10,566 nt of DNA from Beroe ovata (lineage: Eukaryota > Ctenophora > Nuda > Beroida > Beroidae): contig CAMPET010000500.1 in NCBI GenBank assembly GCA_946803715.1, positions 1-10,566 of the forward strand, in the 5' to 3' direction. This document shows positions 1 to 5,338 of this stretch, piece by piece (position 1 is the stretch's first letter; every line of letters starts with the position of its first letter). The notes beneath the pieces are model-generated. The model searched no databases, was not told the origin of the DNA, and was given only the letters and a program-made list of their open reading frames with translations. Made by a program: the position numbers and the translations under genes.

Positions 1-49
1 ACCCAAATCTGTTGAGTGTTATGTAGTGTATCTATTAGTTCGATATGTT

Positions 50-177
50 AGGTGCTGGACAGGGAAGCTGATGAGCTGCACTCCTGTCCCACAGACTACT
101 CCCTCCTAGAAGGACAACTACTTGGGGACAATCTTTGGGGAGTTTGTTTGGGGAGACTTCTATTCCCGGACAGTGCG
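50..177 (+). pseudogene. Decayed fragment of the 502-residue gene
   Basis: The sequence aligns with the part of the 502-residue gene encoding roughly residues 344-397, from the Leu-Asp-Arg-Ala-Ala-Asp-Glu-Leu stretch to Pro-Gly-Gln-Cys. Relative to the intact gene it has three internal deletions of about 13, 13 and 8 bp, not a multiple of three in total, so it cannot encode that segment. It begins abruptly in satellite sequence and stops a few bases before a TIR copy at 184-231. It looks like the remnant of an internally deleted element whose terminal end survives next to it. Confidence 0.75.
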
Positions 178-183
178 TGGTTA

Positions 184-231
184 TGTTAATTTGACTTGAT
201 CGTGTAACATGAGGCTGCGACCTTGTGTGAA
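184..231 (+). repeat. 48-bp TIR copy
   Basis: On the plus strand this ends in the words CATGAGGCTGCGACCTTGTG and TGAA. It is the same outward-facing end as 3629-3676, with a few substitutions. It terminates the decayed gene fragment at 50-177, as the intact TIRs terminate intact genes. Confidence 0.85.
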
Positions 232-232
232 T

Positions 233-318
233 ATCTTTTACACCTAACTGCATTTTTGATATTCTCTCAGCAATCAAAAACTTACTTATCCATACCCAGT
301 TTTGAGTGTTATGTAGTG
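233..318 (-). repeat. Conserved subterminal block, about 85 bp
   Basis: On the minus strand the block reads from ACATAACACTCAAAA through GATAAGTAAGTTTTTGATTG to GCAGTTAGGTGTAAAAGATA, and then runs into a TIR. Copies lie at about 645-730 (plus), 8285-8370 (minus), 8698-8782 (plus), and more divergently at 8985-9055 and 9211-9301 (plus). It occurs beside TIRs and, near the telomere, beside the 16-bp satellite without a TIR. Function unknown. Confidence 0.8.
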
Positions 319-644
319 CACCTATTATATAGTACATCTCTAAGATAGGACGTCCCTTATGTAGTTAACCTGTTAAGGTAGTGCCACTCTCAGGAACTGT
401 ACCTAAACTGGTACACAACTTAGGTAGCTTACTTCTTAGGTAGTTTACCTCTTAGGTAGTACACTAATAGGTGCATTACCCAATAGGTGCACTACCTAAG
501 AAATAAACTACTTAAGAATTAAGCTACCTAAGGTGTGTACCACCTTAGGTGCAGTTCCTGAGAGTGGCACTACCTAACAGGTTAACTACTTAAGGGATGT
601 GCTATCTTAGAGGTGTACTACATAATAGTTGCACTACATAAAAA
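319..644. repeat. 16-bp-period subtelomeric satellite (palindromic)
   Basis: No gene is visible. The stretch is built from diverged units with a consensus near TTAGGTAGTGCACCTC. Units run in plus orientation to about 478 (for example TTAGGTAGCTTACTTC then TTAGGTAGTTTACCTC) and in minus orientation afterwards. The core GTGCAC is itself palindromic. The same unit family fills 3736-4088 and 9073-9184. Confidence 0.8.
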
Positions 645-730
645 TCAAAAGATTTTAAAAACTGGGTAGTGATAAGTAAGTTTTTGATTGCTGAGAGAAT
701 ATTAAAAGATGCAGTTAGGTGTAAAAGATA

Positions 731-778
731 TTCACACAAGGTCGCAGCCTCATGTTACATAATCAAATCAAATTAACA
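731..778 (-). repeat. TIR, left end of element copy 1
   Basis: It begins TTCACACAAGGTCGCAGCCT and continues through CATGTTACATAATCAAAT to AATTAACA. Against the reverse complement of 3629-3676 it has two mismatches in 48 bp. It lies 23 bp beyond the stop codon of the 502-residue gene, so it probably also forms part of that gene's 3' transcribed region. Confidence 0.88.
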
Positions 779-800
779 TAATCACACAACTATAATATAT

Positions 801-2309
801 TTACAAATTTGTCCAGTCAAAAACACCAGTCCTCTTCAACCACTTGCCACGGTTACTGATCTGTTCCTTTGTCAGACCAGGATATACCTGGTTTACAAGC
901 AATGCTACATGCACCCAGTTTACTCTCCCCCGGCGGTAAGAGTTGCTGATTGCACTTGAGAGGGTCACTCTGAATTCGTCATCGGATGTTGGCGGTATGA
1001 CGACAGGTATGTTCTCAGGGACAGGAGGTAGAATGATGGCTGGGATAGGGACGTAGTCAGGTTCGTTTGGTGTGAATCTCCTCCTCCACCAGGCATCACT
1101 ATCGATGGGGTCTGTGACACACTGTCCGGGATGAACAGTCTCCCCAAACAGCCTCCTCAAGTCCCCAAAGATTTTCTTCTGGGCAACTGTGCAGGTAGTT
1201 GTCCTTCCAGGAGGGAGGGGTCTGTGGGACAGGGAGAAGCCAAGGGAGTGAAGTTCATCAGCTGCCCTGTCCAGCACCTGGGGGAGAGCCACCAGGTAGT
1301 CCACCACCGGCATCCAGAAGAACTCAGGGAGATAGTTGGTGATCTCCCATGGTTTCTCCAGTCTCACTTGCTGCAGAGCATGCCCAGGTGTCACAGCCTG
1401 CACTCGGCACTCATGGCGAAGTCCTCCTAGGCGGTCGGAAGGAATATCCAGGAAGTCCCTTGTCAGCTCCTGGTAGGTTTTGAGTCTCTCCTGCCCAGTC
1501 CTGATGCTGTTGGGACTTGTCAGCGTCCCCTTTCCAGTAGCCTGTAGCACGTGGTGATGGAGGGGGCAGTAGGTGCTGCAGGAGAGGACGCAAGGTGTGG
1601 CAGGGTCTGGGGAGTCATTCAGAACCCTCTTGTAGGAGCCACCGATGTTGTGGCGGAGGGGGAGTGGCCTCTGATCAAGGGGTGAGAAGAGGACATAGCG
1701 TGTTAGGTTAGGAGCATCCCTCAGTCTGATAGTGAAGAGGGTAGGGAGGTAGCAGGAGAAGGAGATATCGAAGGTATTGGAGGGGTAGTCAGCAGGAGGA
1801 GTGTGGGAGAGGAGGATCTCGTTGCAGATATGGAGAGGAGAGAAGTGCACTGGGGTTTTCATACCATAGTTGGTCAGGCAAAGCCCGGCAACTCGGCATC
1901 TAAACAGAACTGTCAGGAAAGTTCTGACAGGAACGGGCCTGGTGTTTCTGGCCATTGTTCTGTCTGTGCTGTCAGAAAAGGACGGGAAGCCTTCCTCCAG
2001 GAATCTGGTGATCAGTCTTCCTTTCAGTCCAGCAGAGTTGACGGTGGAGATGATTATCGGATGGTAGGTGAGGATCAGGTGGGAGAGAGGGACGTTGGCA
2101 GCTGCTCCACTCCTAGGTTTGCTCTTTGATGAAAGGGTTACCATTTCACCACAAAGCTTTATCATAAGGTCTAGGATGGGTGTGGAAGGGCGGATGAGCG
2201 AGATGGAGACTTGGTAGAAGTCCAAGTCAGGTTGTTGGGACTCTGCGTCTATGGGAGGGCATGCTGTAAGGTATTCTCTGTAGGAAGTTTGTTCAAATGA
2301 TGAAGGCAT
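801..2309 (-). CDS. Unrecognised 502-residue protein, possible C-terminal Myb/SANT-like domain
   Basis: The single uninterrupted frame has 502 codons, with ATG at 2307-2309 (G at -3) and a TATA box about 36-42 bp upstream, so the start is well supported. I do not recognise the family. Visible features are a Ser/Pro-containing N-terminus, a central segment (about residues 138-395) conserved in the degenerate copies, and a possible metal-binding cluster C240-x3-C244-x3-C248-x2-HHH (251-253). A Pro/Ile-rich linker spans about 418-442. The basic C-terminal segment (about 455-495) has W465, a Leu-Thr-Lys-Glu-Gln-Ile turn and W490, which resembles a Myb/SANT helix-turn-helix and would suggest DNA binding (inference). 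No signal peptide or membrane segment is evident. It is divergent to the methyltransferase gene at 2838-3593. Four further complete or partial copies in the window show that this gene family has multiplied. It may be the element's mobility or end-binding protein, which is untested. Confidence 0.85.
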   Translation of the reverse strand: MPSSFEQTSYREYLTACPPIDAESQQPDLDFYQVSISLIRPSTPILDLMIKLCGEMVTLSSKSKPRSGAAANVPLSHLILTYHPIIISTVNSAGLKGRLITRFLEEGFPSFSDSTDRTMARNTRPVPVRTFLTVLFRCRVAGLCLTNYGMKTPVHFSPLHICNEILLSHTPPADYPSNTFDISFSCYLPTLFTIRLRDAPNLTRYVLFSPLDQRPLPLRHNIGGSYKRVLNDSPDPATPCVLSCSTYCPLHHHVLQATGKGTLTSPNSIRTGQERLKTYQELTRDFLDIPSDRLGGLRHECRVQAVTPGHALQQVRLEKPWEITNYLPEFFWMPVVDYLVALPQVLDRAADELHSLGFSLSHRPLPPGRTTTCTVAQKKIFGDLRRLFGETVHPGQCVTDPIDSDAWWRRRFTPNEPDYVPIPAIILPPVPENIPVVIPPTSDDEFRVTLSSAISNSYRRGRVNWVHVALLVNQVYPGLTKEQISNRGKWLKRTGVFDWTNL

Positions 2310-2343
2310 GACGACGAACTATACAATGAAAGCTTTAACTTGG

Positions 2344-2353
2344 CTTATATATG
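2344..2353 (-). promoter_or_regulatory. TATA box of the 502-residue gene
   Basis: On the minus strand this reads CATATATAAG, with TATATAA at 2351-2345. It lies about 36-42 bp upstream of the ATG, which would give a very short 5' leader of roughly 10-15 nt if transcription starts 25-30 bp downstream. Confidence 0.65.
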
Positions 2354-2394
2354 ATTACGTGGTGTCAAGTAAAGATCCTTGTCCCACCTCGTCA

Positions 2395-2751
2395 TGTGAG
2401 ACCCACAACAATAAGTGGGAAATGTGAGACATCATCAACATGGTGAGATGTTGCCTCCGTGTTATGTGAGACGTGGTGTTAGATCATAACAAGAAGTGCG
2501 AAATGTGAGACATCATCAATATGGTGACATGTTGTCTCCACGTTAAGTGAGACGTGGTGTCAGATCATAACAAGAAGTGCGAAATGTGAGACAACATCAA
2601 CATGGTGAGATTTTGTCTCCACGTTAAGTGAGACGTGGTGTTAGATCATAACAAGAAGTGGGAAATGTGAGAATCATTAACATGGTGACAAGTGATCTCC
2701 ACGTCATGTGAGACGTGGTGTCCCACGTCGTGTAAGACGTGGTGTCAGATC
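2395..2751. repeat. 81-bp tandem repeats in the divergent promoter (about 4 diverged units)
   Basis: The word GATCATAA recurs at 2482, 2563, 2644 and 2748, spaced 81, 81 and 104 bp; the last interval includes an extra 23 bp. An older unit precedes them from about 2395. Each unit carries three spaced copies of GTGAGAC or a close variant and a CCACGT...ACGTGG inverted pair. Units differ by several substitutions. Lying between two divergent genes, the array is probably a bidirectional promoter or enhancer. Confidence 0.85.
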
Positions 2752-2760
2752 ATAAATAGA
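2748..2760 (+). promoter_or_regulatory. TATA-like box of the methyltransferase gene, inside the last repeat unit
   Basis: The sequence GATCATAAATAGA lies about 80 bp upstream of the ATG at 2838. Other repeat units read GATCATAACAAGA here, so two changes turn the unit into an ATAAATAG TATA-like word. Transcription would then start near 2783, leaving a 5' leader of about 55 nt. Confidence 0.5.
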
Positions 2761-2837
2761 AGTGGATTCATTAGTTTTAGCATCGTTCTATTTGCTTTTA
2801 CAACACCAACAAATTTGTATCAAACAATCGACTAAAG

Positions 2838-3593
2838 ATGCCTACAACTTCAAGAGATCGGGTGCGGAAAATGAGAGCCAACCAGACAGAAGAGGAGTAT
2901 GAAGAGAGAAAGAAACGAGACAGGGAGGCAAAACGACTGAAAAGACAGCAGCTGAAGGAATTGAGGGATGCCAATACAAGCTCCAAGGATCCCTCCCTCC
3001 AACCACCGGTCTTGTCTCCCGCACATCCGATTCCTTCCCCAGCAACTGAACAACACGACCTACCCTCGCAACCACCCCTTCCCTCCTTACCTCAGGCTCC
3101 TGTCATCAGACGATCTGCACGAAATAAGGTGACAGAAGCTGCCAAGATGGAGGAGCTGTGTCAGAAGATCCGGCACCCTGACTACAGTGGCCTAGAAGTT
3201 AAAGCTTCACAAGAAAAGGGGCGTGGAGTATTTGCCACAAAAAGCTTTGATAAGGGAGACTTCCTCGTTGAATACAGTGGCGAGATAGTTTCCAGGAGCG
3301 AGGGACTGCTTAGGGAGCAACGTGCAGAAGAAGATGGAGGCTACCTGTTCTTCTTCTCCCACGATGGGCAATGCTTCTGCATTGACGCAACAATTGAGGA
3401 TGGGACACTGGGACGGCTCATCAACCATTCAAGATTAGCGGGGAATTGTGCTCCCAAGAAAATCATTGTTGATGGGCAGCCTCATATTTACTTTGTGGCT
3501 GCAAAGGCAATATTACCAGGAGAGGAACTTATGTTTGACTATGGTGAAAGAAGGGCAAAGATTTTGAAAGATTTTCCTTTCCTGAAGTATTAG
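2838..3593 (+). CDS. KMT5A-like: KMT5A-like SET-domain histone lysine methyltransferase
   Basis: The 251-residue protein is predicted to transfer methyl groups from S-adenosylmethionine to a lysine, by family most likely histone H4 Lys20, in the nucleus. The SET domain spans about 118-245: GRGV at 128-131, EY at 145-146, DAT at 183-185, GRLINHS at 192-198 (cofactor and knot motif) and GEELMFDYG at 228-236 with catalytic Tyr235. There is no Cys-rich pre- or post-SET, and the C-terminus ends 15 residues after DYG, as in KMT5A (SET8). Animal KMT5A proteins are longer (over 300 residues); here the N-terminus is a basic, charged probable helix (about 18-45) followed by a Pro-rich linker (51-90). 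Position 233, the Phe/Tyr switch, is Phe where KMT5A has Tyr. ATG context is good (A at -3). The gene is intronless and lies inside a TIR-bounded unit, suggesting capture from a host cDNA (inference). Confidence 0.92.
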   Translation: MPTTSRDRVRKMRANQTEEEYEERKKRDREAKRLKRQQLKELRDANTSSKDPSLQPPVLSPAHPIPSPATEQHDLPSQPPLPSLPQAPVIRRSARNKVTEAAKMEELCQKIRHPDYSGLEVKASQEKGRGVFATKSFDKGDFLVEYSGEIVSRSEGLLREQRAEEDGGYLFFFSHDGQCFCIDATIEDGTLGRLINHSRLAGNCAPKKIIVDGQPHIYFVAAKAILPGEELMFDYGERRAKILKDFPFLKY

Positions 3594-3628
3594 AGAACAA
3601 TTATTAGTGATATGGTACATTTGTTTAT

Positions 3629-3676
3629 TGTTAATTTTATTTGATTGTGTAACATGAGGCTGCGACCTTGTGTGAA
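3629..3676 (+). repeat. TIR, right end of element copy 1
   Basis: This is the reverse-complement partner of 731-778 (46 of 48 bases). It starts 36 bp after the methyltransferase stop codon. Both genes therefore run out into the same sequence, which may supply a shared 3' end signal; I see no AATAAA after either gene. Confidence 0.88.
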
Positions 3677-3693
3677 CATATAATATGTTATCA

Positions 3694-3733
3694 TTATAAT
3701 TTGGCTTGATTGTGTAACATGAGGCTGCACCTT
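3694..3733 (+). repeat. Truncated second TIR in tandem
   Basis: After a 17-bp spacer the TIR word GATTGTGTAACATGAGGCTG recurs in the same orientation. It lacks the G of GCGACC and breaks off after ACCTT into 16-bp satellite. Two element ends in tandem suggest repeated insertion or end-joining at the same place. Confidence 0.75.
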
Positions 3734-3735
3734 TT

Positions 3736-4088
3736 AGATAGTGCACCACTCAGGTAGAACACCTCTCACCCTGCACCCCTTTCCCTTAGATAGTGCAACC
3801 CTTAGGTAGTGCACCTATTTAATCGTGCACTACTCAGGTAGTATACATCTCACCCTAACCCTCACACTCAGCCTAAACTTAACTTTAACCCTTACCCTAA
3901 CCCTAACCCTAACCGTAACCCAAACCCAAACCTGAACCAATACCAGAACAGTGACCCTAAAACATACCCCAACCCTTAAACTTGATAAGTTCAGCCGTCA
4001 GGTAGTACGTCTCTTAGATGGTGCAACTCTTAGGTAGGACACCTCTTTGACAGTACACAACATAGGTAGTGCACTTCTCTGATCAAGG
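3736..4088. repeat. 16-bp-period satellite flanking a telomere-like tract
   Basis: No gene is visible. Units such as TTAGATAGTGCACCAC, TCAGGTAGAACACCTC and TTAGATAGTGCAACCC run to about 3845 and resume from about 3998 to 4080, with the telomere-like tract between. This is the same family as at 319-644 and 9073-9184. Confidence 0.75.
3846..3990 (-). repeat. Interstitial telomere-like tract (CCCTAA orientation)
   Basis: Four consecutive CCCTAA-type units lie around 3893-3918, surrounded by degenerate forms (CCCTTA, CCCAAA, CCTGAA, CCCTAAAA). The C-rich strand is on plus, so its TTAGGG would point left, opposite to the terminal array at 10481-10566. The degeneracy indicates an old tract. Confidence 0.8.
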
Positions 4089-4856
4089 GTCAGAACTTTC
4101 CTGACAGTTCTGTTTAGATGCCGAGTTGCCGGGCTTTGCCTGACCAACTATGGTATGAAACCCCAGTGCACTTCTCTCCTCTCTATTCCTGCAACGAGAT
4201 CCTCCTCTACCACACTCCTCCTGCTGACTACCCCTCCAATAGCTTCGATATCTCCTTCTCCTGCTACCTCCCTACCCTCTTCACTATCAGGCTGAGGAAT
4301 GCTCCTAACCTAACACGCTATGTCCTCTTCTCACCCCTTGATCAGAGGCCACTCCCCCTCCGCCACAACATCGGTGGCTCCTACAAGAGGGTTCTGAATG
4401 ACTCCCTAGACCCTGCCACACCTTGCGTCCTCTACTGCAGCACCTACTGCCCCCTCCATCACCACGTGCTACAGGCTACTGGAAAGGGGACGCTGACATG
4501 TCCCAACAGCATCAGGACTGGGCAGGAGAGACTCAAAACCTACCAGGAGCTGACAAGGGACTTCCTGGATATTCCTTCCGACCGCCTAGGAGGACTTCGC
4601 CATGAGTGCCGGGTGCAGGCTGTGACACCTGGGCATGCTCTGCATCAAGTGAGACTGGAGAAACCATGGGAGATCTCCGCCTATCTCCCTGAGTTCTTCT
4701 GGATGCCGGTGGTGGACTACCTGGTGGCTCTCCCTCAGGTGCTGGACAGAGCAGCTGATGAGCTAAACTCCATTGGCTTCTCCCTGTCCCACAGATCCCT
4801 TCCTCCTGGAAGGACAACTAACTGCACAGCCGCCCAGGAGAAAATCTTTGGGGACT
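4089..4856 (+). pseudogene. Truncated, frameshifted copy of the 502-residue gene
   Basis: The match to the intact gene covers about residues 127-383. The N-terminal quarter and the C-terminal 119 residues, including the Myb-like segment, are absent. One A is missing from the AAAA run at 4158-4160, which shifts the frame early; after that the frame stays open to the end of the match. The ATG at 4118 is out of frame with the true protein and is not a real start. From residue 152 on I count about 17 amino-acid changes in about 232, roughly 93% identity, with no stop codons. Decay is therefore recent, or the segment was until lately under selection. It is flanked on the left by satellite. Confidence 0.85.
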
Positions 4857-4912
4857 CTAACCTTGTTTTCGTTACAGACATTTGGACATAACTCAAAAAC
4901 TAAAGTTCGAAT
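4857..4912. other. Short unassigned stretch
   Basis: Similarity to the 502-residue gene ends at GGGGAC, and these 56 bp match nothing else in the window. They run to the contig end at N 4913. Confidence 0.5.
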
Positions 4913-4913
4913 N
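4913..4913. other. Assembly gap (single N)
   Basis: A single ambiguous base joins unrelated sequence to a mid-gene fragment. It is best read as a gap of unknown length. Confidence 0.85.
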
Positions 4914-5196
4914 GTTGCCGGGCTTTGCCTGACCAACTATGGTATGAAAACCCCAGTGCACTTCTCTCCTCTCCATATCTGCAACGAGATCCTCCTCTCC
5001 CACACTCCTCCTGCTGACTACCCCTCCAATACCTTCGATATCTCCTTCTCCTGCTACCTCCCTACCCTCTTCACTATCAGACTGAGGGATGCTCCTAACC
5101 TAACACGCTATGTCCTCTTCTCACCCCTTGATCAGAGGCCACTCCCCCTCCGCCACAACATCGGTGGCTCCTACAAGAGGGTTCTGAATGACTCCC
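4914..5196 (+). pseudogene. Isolated contig: codons 140-233 of the 502-residue gene
   Basis: The 283 bp match the reverse complement of 1610-1892 and encode residues 140-233 in one open frame, with N at both ends. Compared with the pseudogene at 4089-4856, this piece keeps the full AAAA run and the intact-gene residues. It therefore belongs to an intact gene copy, probably the one whose 3' part is at 7643-8214. It is labelled pseudogene only because it is incomplete; it is most likely a misplaced piece rather than a decayed gene. Confidence 0.8.
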
Positions 5197-5197
5197 N
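5197..5197. other. Assembly gap (single N)
   Basis: It joins the mid-gene fragment to the truncated TIR of the right arm. Any ORF reading across it is chimeric. Confidence 0.85.
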
Positions 5198-5198
5198 A

Positions 5199-5238
5199 AA
5201 GGTGCAGCCTCATGTTACACAATCAAGCCAAATTATAA
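5199..5238 (-). repeat. Truncated TIR, mirror of 3694-3733
   Basis: This matches the left-arm truncated TIR in reverse complement, including the missing G. Confidence 0.8.
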
Positions 5239-5255
5239 TGATAACATATTATATG

Positions 5256-5303
5256 TTCACACAAGGTCGCAGCCTCATGTTACACAATCAAATAAAATTA
5301 ACA
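5256..5303 (-). repeat. TIR, methyltransferase end of copy 2
   Basis: Identical to the reverse complement of 3629-3676. It lies 35 bp beyond the stop codon of the minus-strand methyltransferase gene. Confidence 0.87.
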
Positions 5304-5338
5304 ATAAACAAATGTACCATATCACTAATAATTGTTCT

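Larger units (their letters stand above)
181..781. repeat. About 600-bp imperfect palindrome between two TIR copies
   Basis: The two halves are reverse complements of each other about a centre near 481 (coordinate sum about 962, drifting to 960 in the middle through small indels). Each outer end carries the 48-bp TIR, followed inward by a conserved block of about 85 bp, then 16-bp-period satellite. The halves differ by scattered substitutions and by an insertion near 640-658, so this is an old palindrome. It could be a foldback-type non-autonomous element or two element ends joined head to head. There is no coding sequence; the small ORF spanning it is spurious. Confidence 0.82.
731..3676. 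mobile_element. TIR-bounded two-gene element, copy 1
   Basis: The 2,946-bp unit has 48-bp TIRs (731-778 and 3629-3676) differing at only two positions. It contains two divergently transcribed intronless genes whose stop codons lie about 20-40 bp inside the TIRs. The shared intergenic region holds 81-bp tandem repeats and TATA-like boxes. I see no clear target-site duplication: the left flank ends AAAAGATA and the right flank begins CATATAAT. Neither gene has a transposase motif I can recognise, such as a DDE triad, a tyrosine recombinase signature or a replicative helicase. The unit behaves as an element because its ends recur elsewhere in the window attached to unrelated sequence or to gene remnants. 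It could be a novel DNA transposon, a non-autonomous passenger, or a subtelomeric duplicon. Confidence 0.6.
1..3734 (+). repeat. Left arm of large inverted duplication
   Basis: This stretch reappears reverse-complemented on the right in two blocks. Positions 1-1372 pair with 9014-7643 (coordinate sum 9015), and 2613-3734 pair with 6319-5198 (sum 8932). Wherever I compared them the pairs are identical, in coding and non-coding sequence. The section 1373-2612 has no intact counterpart apart from the 283-bp contig at 4914-5196. Identity across non-coding DNA implies a very recent duplication, gene conversion, or an assembly that placed two near-identical copies in one scaffold. Confidence 0.9.

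Noticed and set aside
35-337. 100-residue minus-strand ORF, mirrored at 8678-8980
   Set aside because: It crosses a decayed gene fragment, a TIR and satellite; its sequence is repeat translation with no domain.
801-2309. Tyrosine recombinase or DDE transposase assignment
   Set aside because: I could not find an Arg...His-x-x-Arg...Tyr arrangement or a convincing acidic triad. Naming it would be a guess.
2838-3593. Viral SET gene (as in chlorella viruses)
   Set aside because: The motifs and C-terminal layout match the animal KMT5A type, and there are no viral structural or replication genes nearby.
721-3686. Target-site duplication flanking the TIRs
   Set aside because: Flanks AAAAGATA and CATATAAT are both AT-rich but share no convincing direct repeat at any TIR boundary I tried.
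3846-3990. Head-to-head telomere fusion with the terminal array
   Set aside because: A fusion would read TTAGGG then CCCTAA on one strand. Here the CCCTAA tract lies to the left and TTAGGG to the right, so the polarity is wrong.
4868-4882. Possible 3' splice acceptor (TTTTCGTTACAG)
   Set aside because: It lies after the end of the pseudogene match with no open frame or donor to pair with, and the other genes here are intronless.
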